Positions 42,701 through 57,700 of a DNA stretch of 64,000 bases are shown piece after piece. The position numbers and the translations under genes were made by a program. The stretch is taken from assembly GCA_032209605.1 (NCBI GenBank), contig JASFXZ010000014.1, positions 15,023,231 to 15,087,230 of the forward strand. The letters are read 5' to 3'. The stretch comes from Mactromeris polynyma (Eukaryota > Mollusca > Bivalvia > Venerida > Mactridae). The first letter of the stretch is position 1, and every line of letters begins with the position of its first letter. The notes under the pieces were generated by a model that was given only the letters and a program-made list of their open reading frames with translations, searched no databases and was not told the DNA's origin.

Positions 42701-45700
42701 ACATGGCTAAAAACAAATATTCACTACATATACATCACTGAGTGATGCACATATTTCGGATTGAAAAGACCACAAGCACAAGTTCAACAGGTTTTTCAAT
42801 GGAAAAAAACAACAAATAGCTACATGTATGTATATGGTATTTGGAAAATAATACATCATTTTTCTCATTCATATGGAAATCTACAAACTACCATTTGAAA
42901 TTGCGTTCATCTCTGGAAAAACAACATTATTACATTGGTACAATATTTCATAATAAATCAATTTCATATATCATCCTTGTAATAGCAAGCGTTTTGTTCA
43001 AACAATACAATTATTGAAAGTTAATTAATATCACTTCATTTTTTTATTGACTTACTTATTACCAAACCACTCATACTGGCCACTTTAACAAAGTAATTTG
43101 AATACTTTCAGCAATAAACATGAACTTAATGTCTGTTGTTTTTTTAATGATGTTTACAAATACATAAGAAAATAGTCAGCACAAATTACAGGTTAATACA
43201 GGGGTGCGTAAAGGATAATTCATACTTCAAGTCAACAGTATTTCTCAAGTGAACAATCTGAGGAAGAGTACTAAAACAGAAGCACAATGTTGTTGTCTGC
43301 ACAGTTGAACCACTGGTGAGGCATATATTCATTCATCCTCCACCTCCGATTCATGTGGGGAAGTTAAAAATCAAATTTCAACAAGTTTACAGCATATTTT
43401 AATCACACACTATGACTACTTCCTGGGTAACTAACCAGCACTCGCGCCTTTTTCAAACATGGTAATGTTCGCTGTTCTGCCTTCCCTAAGAGGCAATTCA
43501 AACCAATGACCTTTAGATCAGGAGTAAGGCACTCCATACCTCAGTCACTTATAATGCCTCGCCATCAGTTTGACACCCTGTGCTCAGGTGACGGAGCTAA
43601 CCAATTCAGCTTGCTAAGATATATACTGAGAACTTGGATAAAACATTTTCAGAACATTGTTAGTAAAAGAAAAATGTTAGCATCTGAAAAATTAAATTTT
43701 CAGTTTCCGATACAGACTGATGTAATGTGACGTGAAACAAAACATAATGCTTTTAAAATCAACTACAAGATAAACTTCATGTTATTTAATATGTGTTCAC
43801 GTCAATGCCAGTTCTTTAATTTTCTAACGTGAAATTGTGACAGTGATTAGGACACACAGACAGACAGATGTGACGACAGACACAAGGAAATATCCTCATT
43901 ATTCTGAATTTTTACAGCACATCAATGGTTAAGGAAAAAATAATTTCGTTATTTTGGTATCTTTTGAATTAGTTAAATAAATAATTATTCATTTTGCATT
44001 AATAATAAAAAAACACAATAAATAAACAAACTTGTTTTCATATTATATTAAATGAATATTCATCACTAGTTAATGGATAAAAATTCATACTATTACTTTG
44101 TGGAATAAAACTATTAGATAATGAATATATTATTGATTAAGTTAAGTTATTATAATAATTATTAAACACACAGGTAAGTTCATTGTTTACTTCATTTATA
44201 AGTAAAATAGATGTTTAAATTTGAGAAAGTAAGCACATTTTCACTAGTGAGAATTTGTTAATATTATGAAGTTATAATTAGTAAATCATTACCAATTCCT
44301 TGTTCTGTGAAAATAATATATATTCATATCATACATTATGTTCTACAAATTTATACCTCAACTACTGGTATAGGCCATACGTTGGTATACATGTATATGG
44401 GTAAAAAGTACATGTGGACACATTTTCTTGATTTATCAGTTTCATTTTTAGATTAGTATGTACTATTTCCTTATTAAGGGGTGTTTGTTTATTTTGATTT
44501 TTTTTAAAGTAATAAGCCATAAAAACTTCAGTGTGGAAGTCCCCCATTCTACTCATTACACCTCTACGGCTTTACAATATTAGCCTGTGATACGCAATTA
44601 TGAATTACATAATACATGACTTAAAATACCTGAATTTCAACCAATGTCGTTTCCAAAAATGGAATACTCCAATCTAAAAATAAGGGTGACAAGTCCCTTT
44701 GCCATGTATGATAGGTAAAGCCCCTTGGTAGAGATAATGGGAGGAGGATGGTCAATCATTCAATTGTAGCGCCAAGTTTAAAACAGCATCATTGTTTCAA
44801 ATATTGGCAGAAAACTTGTTGAAAGTGAGGAATTCATACTCAATGGAAGTCATTGGAAATATGAACCAGTCAAGGTGGGTTAAAAACTAACAATCTAGAA
44901 CAGTCCAGATGAACTAAAAGCCAGATTTTCAGGTCCGTCCAGATGAGTCAAAGGTCAAATTTTCAAACCAGTCCTGACAAACCCAGTGCCTTAAACAGTA
45001 ATCTTTTAGCAACCTTCAACGCAACTATCAGCAAATGATTATAAGAAAGCTGTTGTATCATATATGTTTACAGGTATCTTATTATAGCAGAAACAACATA
45101 AACATACCATTTTCTCTGTGTGTTCCTTGTCCTGGTCAGCATTGTTCTTGATGCTCTCAATCTCTATTTGAAGCTTAAAAAGAAAGCAAAGTTGCTTGAA
45201 GAAACATGCAACAATTCTCTTTAAAGTATACTAAAGTATCATTAGTATGCCATCTCCTAAAGGTCGTTTTAATTGCTAAACAATTCGTGCTTTGTATTTT
45301 ACAAAAACTTGTTCAGTGTACTCCCTGGATGTTAACATTTTTAAAGAATATCTGTGTCACTGGTTCCTGACTTGTGAGGTCTGGTCGCGTTCTTAAAAAT
45401 GCTGGACAGCATTAAAAATAAGGGGTAAATGGAAATTATTATAAAGAAATCATTTATAAGACTAGAACAAATAGCAGAATTTTTATGAAGGGACATAACC
45501 CTATCATTTATTCAACCTCAATATTAAGACCACCTCAATAATAAGAGCAGTTCTTAAAGGTCCCAATGGTGGTCATATTATAGAGGTTTTACTGTAAATT
45601 GCTCAGAGCGCATGTCAGGCAATCTGTGACGCATGACCGACCTACCTGTTGTTTTTCCATTTTCTCATTTGTTATTTGCTGCCCAAGGCGTTCTATTTCC

Positions 45701-48700
45701 TTCTCTGCAAAAGAATTGAACACATGTTTTTATAGATTTATAACATAAGCAAATGTTGGATAAAATCCGTTGGCAAAGCAAAGAATTCATGAAAGTAAGA
45801 AGAGCAACACAACAACCCTACATACCTTACCTGAGTTATACTGACATGCTGCTTTGGTGTGCTATAGGTGATACCTAGCCCTATCCCCTAATGGCCATGT
45901 TTTGACAGATCAAAATTATTATAGATACTTGGACTAGGGTCATCTGATAACCATTGCTACAGAATCATTTTCGATTCTAATCACTGTGATCATTGATTTC
46001 AGAAGATGAACCAGTTTTCCACTACATAATACCACTAAACAATAAGTGAGATCTTAATTTTAATTTATTAACCTAGACCTTATAATCCTACTGACAATAT
46101 AAAATAAAAGATTTAGTAAGCAACTCACGTAATTTAGTATTTTGGTCATCTTTGTCTTGCAGACTGTCTTGTAATTGACCGACCTTCTGGTTTACGGCAT
46201 CGAGATCCTCTCGGAGTCCTTCTGCTTCGTGATTCACACTTGGTGTCTTTGAATGTATAGATTCTTCGATCTGTGTGTAAAAAAATAATTCTCTGTACAA
46301 CAAATGGCAACCTTTCTTATAATGAGATGGTTTTGGCTCAACAACTTTAGCTCAGGAATTGGATCAATCCTCAATATGTAAACTCTCTAATTTCTTGTTT
46401 AATATCATAATATGTATTGGTATGTAAGTTTGCCTAATAAACACATGTACACTCAATGCAACCTGAGACCCCAGAGAGGCCCTGTCAACTTCAATTCAAA
46501 ACTAGAACACTAAATGTCCACAGATTAAAATGTTGTCATGTATTTAATATCCTCTTCAAAGAAGATACAAACAAATATAAAAGATCATTTCAAAATGTTG
46601 CAGTTGTTAGTTATAAGGAAGGAATTAAGTCATGACAACATGTTATCTATGTTATTATTACATTTCATAATAAAACTTGCAAACTGATCGGTTGACAGCA
46701 AAAATGATTACCAACCATTTTATGATTTACCACATTTGATATTTTACAATGAACTTATAATTAACTACTGTTTTAATAAATACAAAATGCAATGTCTAAT
46801 TTTTCGCGAGCAATTGTTCTGTCAGAGTCCTCAGAATTGTTCAACCATTACTAGTATGATTATCTTTTAAATCTCAAGTTGTTAACATATCAAAATGATT
46901 CATCCGCAAAAATTGACCATCTACCCATTGTTTTAAGTAGTTCCCAACATTGGGCAGAGAGTTATACTCTATGTATGATTAATTGCAATGCAACCATTGA
47001 TTACTTGGATGGTATAAAGTTATATATTTTGTTACTTTTAATAATATGAAAATCTTGGTTTTTCTCAAAGAGCTGAAAAATAAACATAAGACTTGTTATA
47101 ATTAATATTTCTACAATGACTATCATACATAGCTAAAAGAGTATGGTATAAAATGCTGAAAATAATGATAATTGAAAATATGAGGTGAACACCCCTCTAA
47201 GCTCTAAGTTATTACCAAACTAACTACCAGTATTGTTCTATTTTTCACACCAACAGAAAATGGCTAAAGTTATGAACAATCCATTGCACTTCATTACACA
47301 ACAACACAAAATGACAAAATCAAAATAATTTCTTCCAGTAAGCACACAATATTAGGTAAATATGCTAAACAATACAAATATTACAAGCTACATAAATATT
47401 ACTTCTGTCACTACAAAACAAAACTAGAAATGTGTCCACAGGACACAGGTGCCACCACTTTACTCAATCAAGGGGCATAACTCTTCTCTTATAAAATAAA
47501 TGCAATAATAAATCCCAGGTGACAAATTTCTTGTTCGTATGAAGTTTCATTGCTCCAGGTCAAATACTTTTTGAGATATCAGTAACAACAAGAGTGTCAA
47601 GAGTTGTCTCCCTTTATCACTATATACTATTGCAGGGACTGAGGAAGTAAACTCTCGAAGTAATAAAGGAAGAGAACTCATGATAATCTCCTGTGTTAGT
47701 AAAAAAAGTAAAAAATTGTTATTTTCATCTAAGAAAGGCCCATAACTCTGTTGTCCCTGAGAGAAGAGGGATGCCACAATTGAGTGGGGGCATAGAAATA
47801 TCTAAAAAAATCCATTTTATATTTCAAAACAAAATAGTTAGACAGTCCAATACAAAATGAACACAAAAACAACCCACTCATAAAGCAGATTTTCATGTAA
47901 AGTGAATGACACAAATGAATATATTTTCCATTGCTCAAATATTCCTACATTTAAGTTGGCGTGTTCGAATTCTGATCGTAAAAATAATATCAAAATGCTT
48001 ACAAAATCGTTCAACTTTTATTTGGCACAATAACAATAAATAACTCTGAATCACGCCACAGACGTAGTTATACTATGTTACTAAGTTAATATCAATGCTT
48101 TTACTTTCCTTTAAATGAAAAATCTGGTCAGTTTTTAACAATTTCACAGTGATTTTGAGCACTTATATATATTTATATAAATGCCTCCAGATTTACCAAT
48201 ACCTAAACAGTGAAATATGAGACAACTATAGTATGTATATTTGTATAAAATTATAACCACCAGTAGAATCTATTCTACAGAATATCATAAGAAAGACACA
48301 AAATCTACAAAACAAAGTATTAGACACAATCAACAAACAAGAAAGATGAATGCTCCCCGAAGTATGTACATGACTGATCATCAAAATGGAACATGCCGAC
48401 AATATGTGCATCTCCTCTTTCCATTAAGTTTCAATAATTTTGGGCAGTGGTTGCTGAGAAACAGTGCTGAACACAAATCTGGGTCAGACAGATGGATGCT
48501 CATATGACAATTGCACCGTAAGATGGACAGATACAGGGGCAACTATATGCATCTCCTTCGGGGAGCATAAAAAATACCCAAGTTATATAATTCTACACAG
48601 TGTTATATCAATCTTAACATAGGCATACATATTCACTCATAATGTTCAATACCTGCACTTCTTTATTTTTTGTCTACAATATTTTACAAACACCGTGATT

Positions 48701-51700
48701 ATATTAAAACTAAAATAATGTAAATACATTCCAGTATGCTTCTTTGTCTAATAAACTTTTAGTTATAATACATGTAACTTCTTTCAAAATACATACTTTT
48801 TATTTATCAAATGATGCAAGACAGTCCAAAATATACATGTATATGATTCAACTTTTAACAATGTGAGTTAACAAGCAAAAGAAATCTAAGACTTCACAAA
48901 AAAATTGTAAAAATAAACTTTACACTTTAATTCAAAGCAAACTTTTTCATACACTCTCATAAAATGTAAAAATATTCTTACCAGTGGTTTTATATTTGCT
49001 TGTACACCCTAGATACATAAATCAAAATAAAAAATATATTAAAAAATATCAAGCTTATCAACAATATACACTAAAAATATGTAAAGCAATACATGTATAA
49101 GGAATTGTTGCTTAGCATTCAAGCACAAAAGGAAGTACATATCCATAGAAACAAACAGAGACAAAGTAATACATCACAGTTCAAATCATTTTCTTTTATA
49201 TAAATATGTAACATTTAAAACAATAAATTCAAGTTTCAACATGAATAATTTAAAGAACCAGCACAAATGATGGTGCAATGTAGTTTTCAGGTAGCTTTGA
49301 CAATCAGATTAATATACATGTACAACTGATAACCAGAATATATGTATTTTTACAACATACAATTACAAAACATTGTTAGAATAGACTTATATTTTTACCA
49401 ACATATTATAAAAAGGCCGGATGAACAAAGTTAAATGTTAAAAAGTAATATAACTGCCCACAAACTTATTTGTACTAAATGAAGTATAATATATATGAAA
49501 ATTAAAATGCACAATACTACCCTGTGTATTAGAATACATATGTTCAAGAAAATACATTAGTTGATTTAGAATCAAACACTACTAAACCACAGACCAAACC
49601 CAGTCATGTGGCTTTACTAGAAAATCTGTGAGAACCAAGGTTCCGGAATTACAGCCATGTCCCTAACTTGTGCACTCATCACTCAGCACTCAAAAACTGA
49701 ATCTGCTGAGAACTGAGTGTGAGATTAAGAGTAAGTCTTGCTTATAACTGTTTCACTCGGCACATAATTCTTACATTCAATCTCAAACTCATATTCAAAT
49801 CTCAAAGACACACTGTAACATAAAGACCATGGATTACCTAATGAACATTACGTAATTCACTAATGCAAACTGAAATCTCTTCAATCAGCAGAGTGAATTT
49901 GCGTTCCGAGTCGTGAGTGCTGGAAACAAATCTGTGAAGAATGGACGAGAGTATAAGATACTTCACAACAACAACAACAAACGCCAGTACAATTATAAAA
50001 CAACAGTAAATTATTACAATACCAATATATTCCAAGCACTATAAGAACACTGTTATGGCGTTTCATTTTCAGCAACATTCAATATCATAGCATTTTTTAG
50101 CTGAAATCTAAATACATAGTTTGGCTTGGACAGTAAGTTCTGATATATTTACCTAGATGTCATGAAAATTCATGCATATCTATAAGTTATCATCAACAAA
50201 ATGCAAAGAGCGGTTTACACTATACGTAAAACAATCACATGCCCAATGACAATTTTTGCTCATAAGGAGTGGCAAAGATTTCATTGAACATACAAACTCC
50301 TTAAAAGGCCAAACAGAGATCATTAATATCTTGGTAAGAGTGTATAAAGCTCAGTATAAAACAAAACAAAAACTTAATGATTTCAACCAAATGGTTGGTT
50401 AACATGTTTACCTTCTGAAACGCCAAAATAGTGTGCAGTACTAAATACAGAGTTATGTTTTAATTCAAATGTCCTCGCCATCAAAAATTCCATGATCAAT
50501 AATAAATATTATTTAATATGTTATATTCATACTACACAAAAATACTTTGAGGAACATTTTCCAGCCAGATTTGCAGTATTCTGACAATATTAGTAATTCT
50601 AACAATATTAGTGTCACATTTGAAACATTTCACCACAATATCAATGTTTGACACGAAACTATTGCAGCACAGTTGTGGAAAAGATTAACAGATACAATAG
50701 TTTTGCACCCAATCTTGATATTTTTCCAGCAAAGAAATGCCTACTTCATGGGCCTTTGTGGAAAAGTCAAAACTATCACCTCCCAGTATCCCAGGATGCA
50801 GGCCCGAAGCCAGAGGCAAAATTAAACCGAGACAATAAAGGCGGGGCGTCTGCGGGTCCTCTATGTGAAATTCAACATTTTAAATAGTTTTATGCATTTC
50901 TTCCTGCATTCTATTTATCTATTTATTGATATTATTTTTGGCTGCTTTGGAAATTTTAACAGAGGCAACTACCTGGGTGTGCCTTAGCGTAGCAATGGGC
51001 CTGGGACGACATGAAGGTATTTTGTCAGATCTAAAGTTATCCTACTACCTTGGGACAATACCCGGTAGTTTAAACTTCCCAAAATCAATTGAAAACTGTA
51101 TATCCTAAGATTATGATACATGTCTTGAAAAATAAATATGACATTTTCCTCTAAAACATCTATGTATTAAGTAAACATAAAAACACTAAACACCATCAAA
51201 ACAAGCTGTATACCTTTTCCCTCACACTCTGAATAAAAATATGTTGTAAAATTAGAATGATGAAACTACGTACAGTTTAAATATCATCAATACTGAATTT
51301 AGTTCTTTATTCAAATGCAGAGACTAGTACGGCTTTCACTCGAAAATTGAACAATGCACTAAAATTACATCATCACACAATCTATAATAATTCGGTTATT
51401 AAACTAATCTGAAAAAAGTAAATTAATTTACAAATATCTGCAGCTATGATAATCACCATCCAGCCACAGATGATAATTCAAGAAAGATAACTCTTTTTAT
51501 TTCAAAAATACTATTCTATGTCAACATAATTGGTGCGAATCTCCAATATTCCCAACAGCGAAAACACCACACACAAAATACAATACAGCATGGACAAGTA
51601 ATTAGGCAAATAAATTTTGATTTGAGCGCAGTAAAATTTGTCCATATGACAAATAACCGAATGAAAAGTAATTTAAAATTTATTTCAAACACTGCAGGAT

Positions 51701-54700
51701 CTCACATTGAACACTTACCGGTGGTCGCACTGTTGGAACCGTTATTGTTGGTGGACTCTCCATAAAACTCTGATACAAAAAACATGCAATATCAACATAA
51801 CATTATATTTGTAACTACAGACGAACTTCGTTCATTGGGTCCCAAATTTATTTTGAATAAAAAATGGTTTGTAATAGCTTATTTTAAGTCGACGTGCATA
51901 AGAAGATACACATCGGAACCTGATAGTTGTTTCGAATAATACTGAGTATTCAGATAGAAGGTTGTCAAATAAATCAGGTCTTACTATAATGCTTAACTAT
52001 AAGTGTAAGAGTGTACCAATATGTGTATGTTTCAGTGTAGGATTGAGTTATGTCACCTTGTTACCATCTGACTTCAATGTTCACTCATGAAAATATTCTG
52101 TCCACTGCTCACGCGGTGAAATAACTTTCTATCTTACACCGGAACACACAAATATCCTCTATTTCCATATGTACATTCAGTGACTTTCTCAATAGTTGTA
52201 CTTAAGGGCTTCATAAAACTTATTGTAACAACTTTCATGTGTCTCAGTAGATAACAAGAATTGGTATTAAAGTTGAGCACTTTTTTGTACACTTAGAAAA
52301 CAACACAGCAGTGACATTCCAAGAAAGTACAGAATAATATTCAAATAATCAAATATAGTCTTGCGATCAATAAATGAAGATAAATCTAAAGCTAGCATGA
52401 AGTACACAATTAAGATGAAGAAAAGTGTATAGTAAAATACAGCGTATAATGTCCTAACCTGTCTAAAATACTTCTAATACACTAAGTTATTGAAACTGTA
52501 AATACACATACAACACACATAATATCATACTGGTCAGACGTGCCAACTAGCCTTTACTATTTCCTACACATTCTAAACAACAACTGGATATATCTGATTT
52601 CAGTGAGCTATAAATAAATTGAACTATTGAAAATGTTGATGTAATCCTGTCAAAATCAAGGTCATTGTTTCATCCTTTTCACATAATCTAGTGAAAAATC
52701 ATAAAATACAAAATGGCAGGTTAGCACTTTTGACCAGTATTGTAACAACCATCTACTGTTATATACACAAAGTATTAACTACAAAGAAACACAACTAATA
52801 ATTACTAATAAAACAAACAGACAAACACTTCTGTATTTTATTTTAGACGTCTGCTTGATGTGAATGTCTGCGTTTTGTCTTGATGTCCAATACTTCCAAT
52901 ATTATCACAAAATGTATGACGATCATTAGTTGCATGAAATGTTTGACCAGTCAGTTTCATTTTTTGATAGGAGGGCATTTTTGGAAACAGATCATCAATG
53001 ATATTCATTGAAATATGAATAGTTTTGGTCATCTATTAAATCACAAACTATCTTGTATTAAAGATTACTATCAAACAGTCTCTGTGATACTGGATAGCAC
53101 ACAGAATATCAACTGAATGTTTTTGGTTCAATCCAAGAAATAACACACACAGGAAACAAACACTCTGTGTATGGATATAGAACATACCACTTCAAAAATA
53201 AAACTGACAGTCAATTAAGTTTGTCTATAAAAATGTGTCAAAAATCAAACAAACATTAAATTTAATAAAACTATAAAACATACAAAGTATATCACAACAT
53301 TACAAAATACAAATGTACATATAAATAACCTCAAAAGCCTCTTTGTTGTTATTGCACACACCCAAAATGTCTAACAAAATTAATCGCATTAGACTTCAGA
53401 AGCCTATCAGTAAAAAACAGTGTGAAGTACAAAAAGTGTTTATACAACAAGTTATATTATTTTGTACATGTACTATTATTACATCATAATAATTCCACAA
53501 AATTGCACATTGACACAATACATGTACTGAGATATTTAAAATATGATTATCTTATTTACAACTCAAATTCTGCATAAATATTGCAGCTATATAATATATA
53601 GCTATCATTATAACTGATACAATCAATGGATATATGGTATTTTCTTCATATAAACCTGATTTTTATTGTAAACAATGTTGTTGGTATTTATTTTTTTTGA
53701 GCCTCACTTATTAACCATCCTAATGTATGATTTTAAGTCATCATTCTGAAAGCATACACTCAAATAAAGAAAATAATGTACGTTGTTACAGATTACAAGG
53801 TTTCAACTGATATTACATACAAAAGATAAGTTTGTTAAATAAAGTTTTAGTACAAATGGAGAACCAAATAATACACAACTCACAGAACAATACTAAAATC
53901 TATGTACAATAAATGATCAGAGCTATGCCACGAAAAAACTTGTATTAGTGACCAAAAAGTCCATTTTCAAGTTTTTACATTTTCTAGCAGATATATGTTT
54001 CAACTTTCATTTAATACCAAAAGTGTCAAAATCGGGCGTCTACTTTTCTTTATACTCAATGTCATTACCTAAACCAACGTCACTCATACAGGTTTTGTTG
54101 TGGTGCATCTCATCAATAGAATTACTATGTTAAGACAGATACTATGAAAAGGTATAAATACATCATAATAACTACATGGATTTAAAATAAATTGGAATAT
54201 TTTCCTAGCTTTTTATCATAATGTTTCAAATTTCAAATATCTATGAATAGCAATTAAGTGAATGTAACATTTATATTGCTATATCATAAATCTGGATACA
54301 TACTGGTACCAGTTATTTCCAGTACACAACCCTCACAATACTGCATGAGCAGTGTTAATATTTGCTGACACGTATTTGTTAAAAATCTACAGAAAATAAT
54401 GGTTAGTTAATGGGTGTTTCTCTAACTATGAATAAATCTACCCCAATTCATTATAAAATTAAACTTAAACTTATATCAGGCAATGGGATTTCAATGATGA
54501 CAGAAAGAAAAGGATTCTCAGGCCATCCTTAAAAAAGTGTTTGTTTGCAGTTATGCGACCTGGAATATTAACAGTGGGTAGGTAGGTAGTTTTTTTAGTT
54601 TTAGTTTAGTACTGTAATGGCTAAACAAATTTTCATCAATGAACCTGAAAAAATAAATTGAGTCGCAGCAGTTTTGATGAGTTGGTTGCATAACTGCAAA

Positions 54701-57700
54701 CAAACAACTTTTTAAGGATGGCCTCAGTGTCCTAAATTATCACTGTACGGGGTAGAAACGGTGAATTAATTGGAAATGATTCAAGCAGCAAATTAATAGA
54801 TAATTAGGTTAATACATTTGTGATAATTTGATAAATTGTTACGACATAAATATTACACAGTTAGTACACAACAGTTAGTGGCAATTTTACCGGAGTCTGA
54901 GGTGTAATGGCAGACGGACGCTCCGAATCTGCGAGTGAAGGCTGAAAGCAAATGATTCAAACAAAATATACAAATTAAGAACTAAACTACACAAAAGGTA
55001 ACGGCAACAAGAGATACTTCCATTTTTGGAAACTACCTCATACCGACACAATAATGCTTGACACTCTATTCAACATGTAAGCGAGTTTACTACCCAAATT
55101 AGTCAACTTATTACAACAGACACAAGTTGACCAATTCAGGAAAGAGTAACTCTGGTGCATACCTTAGAAATTAGTTAATTTGACACAAGCTTACATTTTT
55201 CTACAGTGAAATGTGCTTCTAGTTTGAATATACATGTATCAAACAGTACACTTCTTCAAGTTATTATCTGCTCAAGGTATATATAGCTTCAAGTGTTGTG
55301 TTTAACCTTCAAATCAAAATGCAGCAAGGCCAATCAAAATAAGCTGTGATCTAGAACACAAGCATGTGAAATCTACAGGATATCATAAGATGTGCATGCT
55401 TTGAAATTAACACCAGATCTATAAACCACAATCAGTAATCTTTCTTTTGAGGATTTTTTTTTTAAAAAGACAATGGCCACTTTTTATATTATCGCATTTT
55501 TTTCAAAATAATGCCTTGTAAAATTATTTGACTAAATATGCTGCAATTCATACAGACACATGACTGTTGATCTTTTTGAACCAAAAATTCATATAAGTTT
55601 CTACAATAACATCAACATACAAGATAATGATCACTATTGATAAGCAGCAAGAAGGTGCATTGACCACTAAGAAAAGTGCTTCACTGTAAAACAATGCTGT
55701 AGATAAAAAAGTAGTAAGTGATTCCTGAATTACAATATAATATGATATATGATGTATAGCAAAACCATTTTCTGAAATGGTATTATTTGGCCAGTAGAGC
55801 TAGACAGTTCAATGACTGGGCATACAATTTCAAAGTGCACTACGTCCATATATGGACAGTGAAATATATGACTTAGCATTATCAAGCTACACAAGAAAAT
55901 AAACTGCAAAAAGCAAAATAAATCAGGTATTTGTAGCTACAGCCATAACAGTGTTGGTGAAAACACACAAAACCCACCATCAGCATTTCACTCTCCCTGT
56001 CCTGTATGAAAATGTTACAAATGTTGGACATCTACATAAACTTGCATTCAATCAGAAATTATAATTTGCTTACTAAAGAAAAATAGGCTTCGTTTTAGTT
56101 TAAATTTATTTTGTTTACACTGACCATGAGGTACGTTTATATCTAACAACAATGACTACTTCCTGGGTAACTAACCAGTACTCATGCCTAAATCCAAATT
56201 ATGAAGTTTACAATTCAAACTCACAACCATTGGAAGAGAGGTCAGGCACTCTACCCTTGACCACTTTGCCTCCCCAAAACAAGTCTAGTGCCTAGTGCAT
56301 GCAAAACTGTGGTAAGTTTATCATAGACAAGAATTCATACTTAAACTGTACTATCTGATACAACCTTGTCCTATCACCTGTAATGTGACCTTAACCTTTG
56401 ACCAACAAAGTATGACATGTTACCTCTGGTACGTAAATATTAGTTCCACAAAAACAGAAGAGTCCTTCAAATGAAACATAACCACCCTTGAAATTGAACA
56501 TACATAAAACTTAACCCCCATTCAAACAGTGACATTCAGCAAACCCCAGATCATCAGACAATACGGTACTTACACTATCGGCCACACTGGGTTCCTTATT
56601 CTGTAGTTGTTGTATCTGCATTTTAAGCATGTGTATAATAGATTCGTTTCTCTGTATTGTAGCCTGTAACTCTTTATACTTCTTCTCCAACTCTCCTGCT
56701 TCTCCTTCGATCATGTTCTTCTCCTGTCGAACTTTTCGTTGAAGATTTTTCTGCGGATTGTGAGAAAGTTTGAGGTTATCAGAGGTACAGAAAAACCTTA
56801 CTTAAAGATAATCTCTGAAATATGACCATCTCATGAATAAGATCATATTTTCATGGACCAGTTTTAATGTTTCCTCTATATTTTATTGTGATACTCAGAC
56901 AACCTTGGCAACTAAGACTAACTTTCTTCCAAATCAATGGTGGTCTCATTACCAAGGTTTCATCACACACTGGTGTCTAAATGTTGATGTGCTGATATAT
57001 CTTTGATCAAATTAGAAGTTGTTTGCTCAGTCTTTTATGTATGCAACTAGTTGTGCATTTGTATTGCAACACCTATAGTAGACCAACCTGATTAATACTT
57101 CCATAGCTTTTACAATATATGGTGTACGGTGTGATATACAATTGTATACATAAATGTATATACCACTAGTATTGCTTCTCACTAGTACAAATGAATCAAT
57201 ATTTTCAACCGATAAATTGCAGAAGGGAAAGTAAGGCTTGACCAAACTTGACTACTTCTACCTTCATAATTCAACAGCATTTAGGCACATGTAAAAATTG
57301 TTTTATATATAAAACTGAATAACAATCTCATTCTTTTTAAGATAATGTCAAAATCTAGTGAACTGAAAACAATACATACATTATATAGCACCGCTACTCT
57401 GGCAATAGCATCTGATAACTGTTGTCGAAATGCTCTTCTTACTGTACCCACTCTCTGTGATGGAAAATAATATATTATTGATCAACTTTGAAGATGCTTC
57501 TACTGAATGAAACAAGTTAACAGTTAAAAGCAAAATTCAATATAAACCTTAAGACGCGGTGTCTAAGCTCTGATATCCTTTTGATATATACGATCTCATG
57601 TGAATTATGATTAAATAATGAAATACATCATACAATATTCTTTCTGTGATAGTAAATCTAAATACTTTCTTTTTTACTAAAACATGTAACAAAAGTATAT

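Larger units (their letters stand above)
46271..48981. other. Intron 11 of the coiled-coil gene
   Basis: 2.7 kb with a CACAGGA-type dispersed repeat (47423-47585) and an inverted-repeat MITE (48351-48567). No exon was noticed. Confidence 0.5.

Noticed and set aside
49842..49922. Exon of the coiled-coil gene reading HDSERKFTLLIEEISVCISEL
   Set aside because: Good acceptor (TTTGTTTCCAG), but its phase does not fit the phase-0 neighbours and it ends in TAG just before GTAATC. It could be chance or an alternative end, so it was not called.
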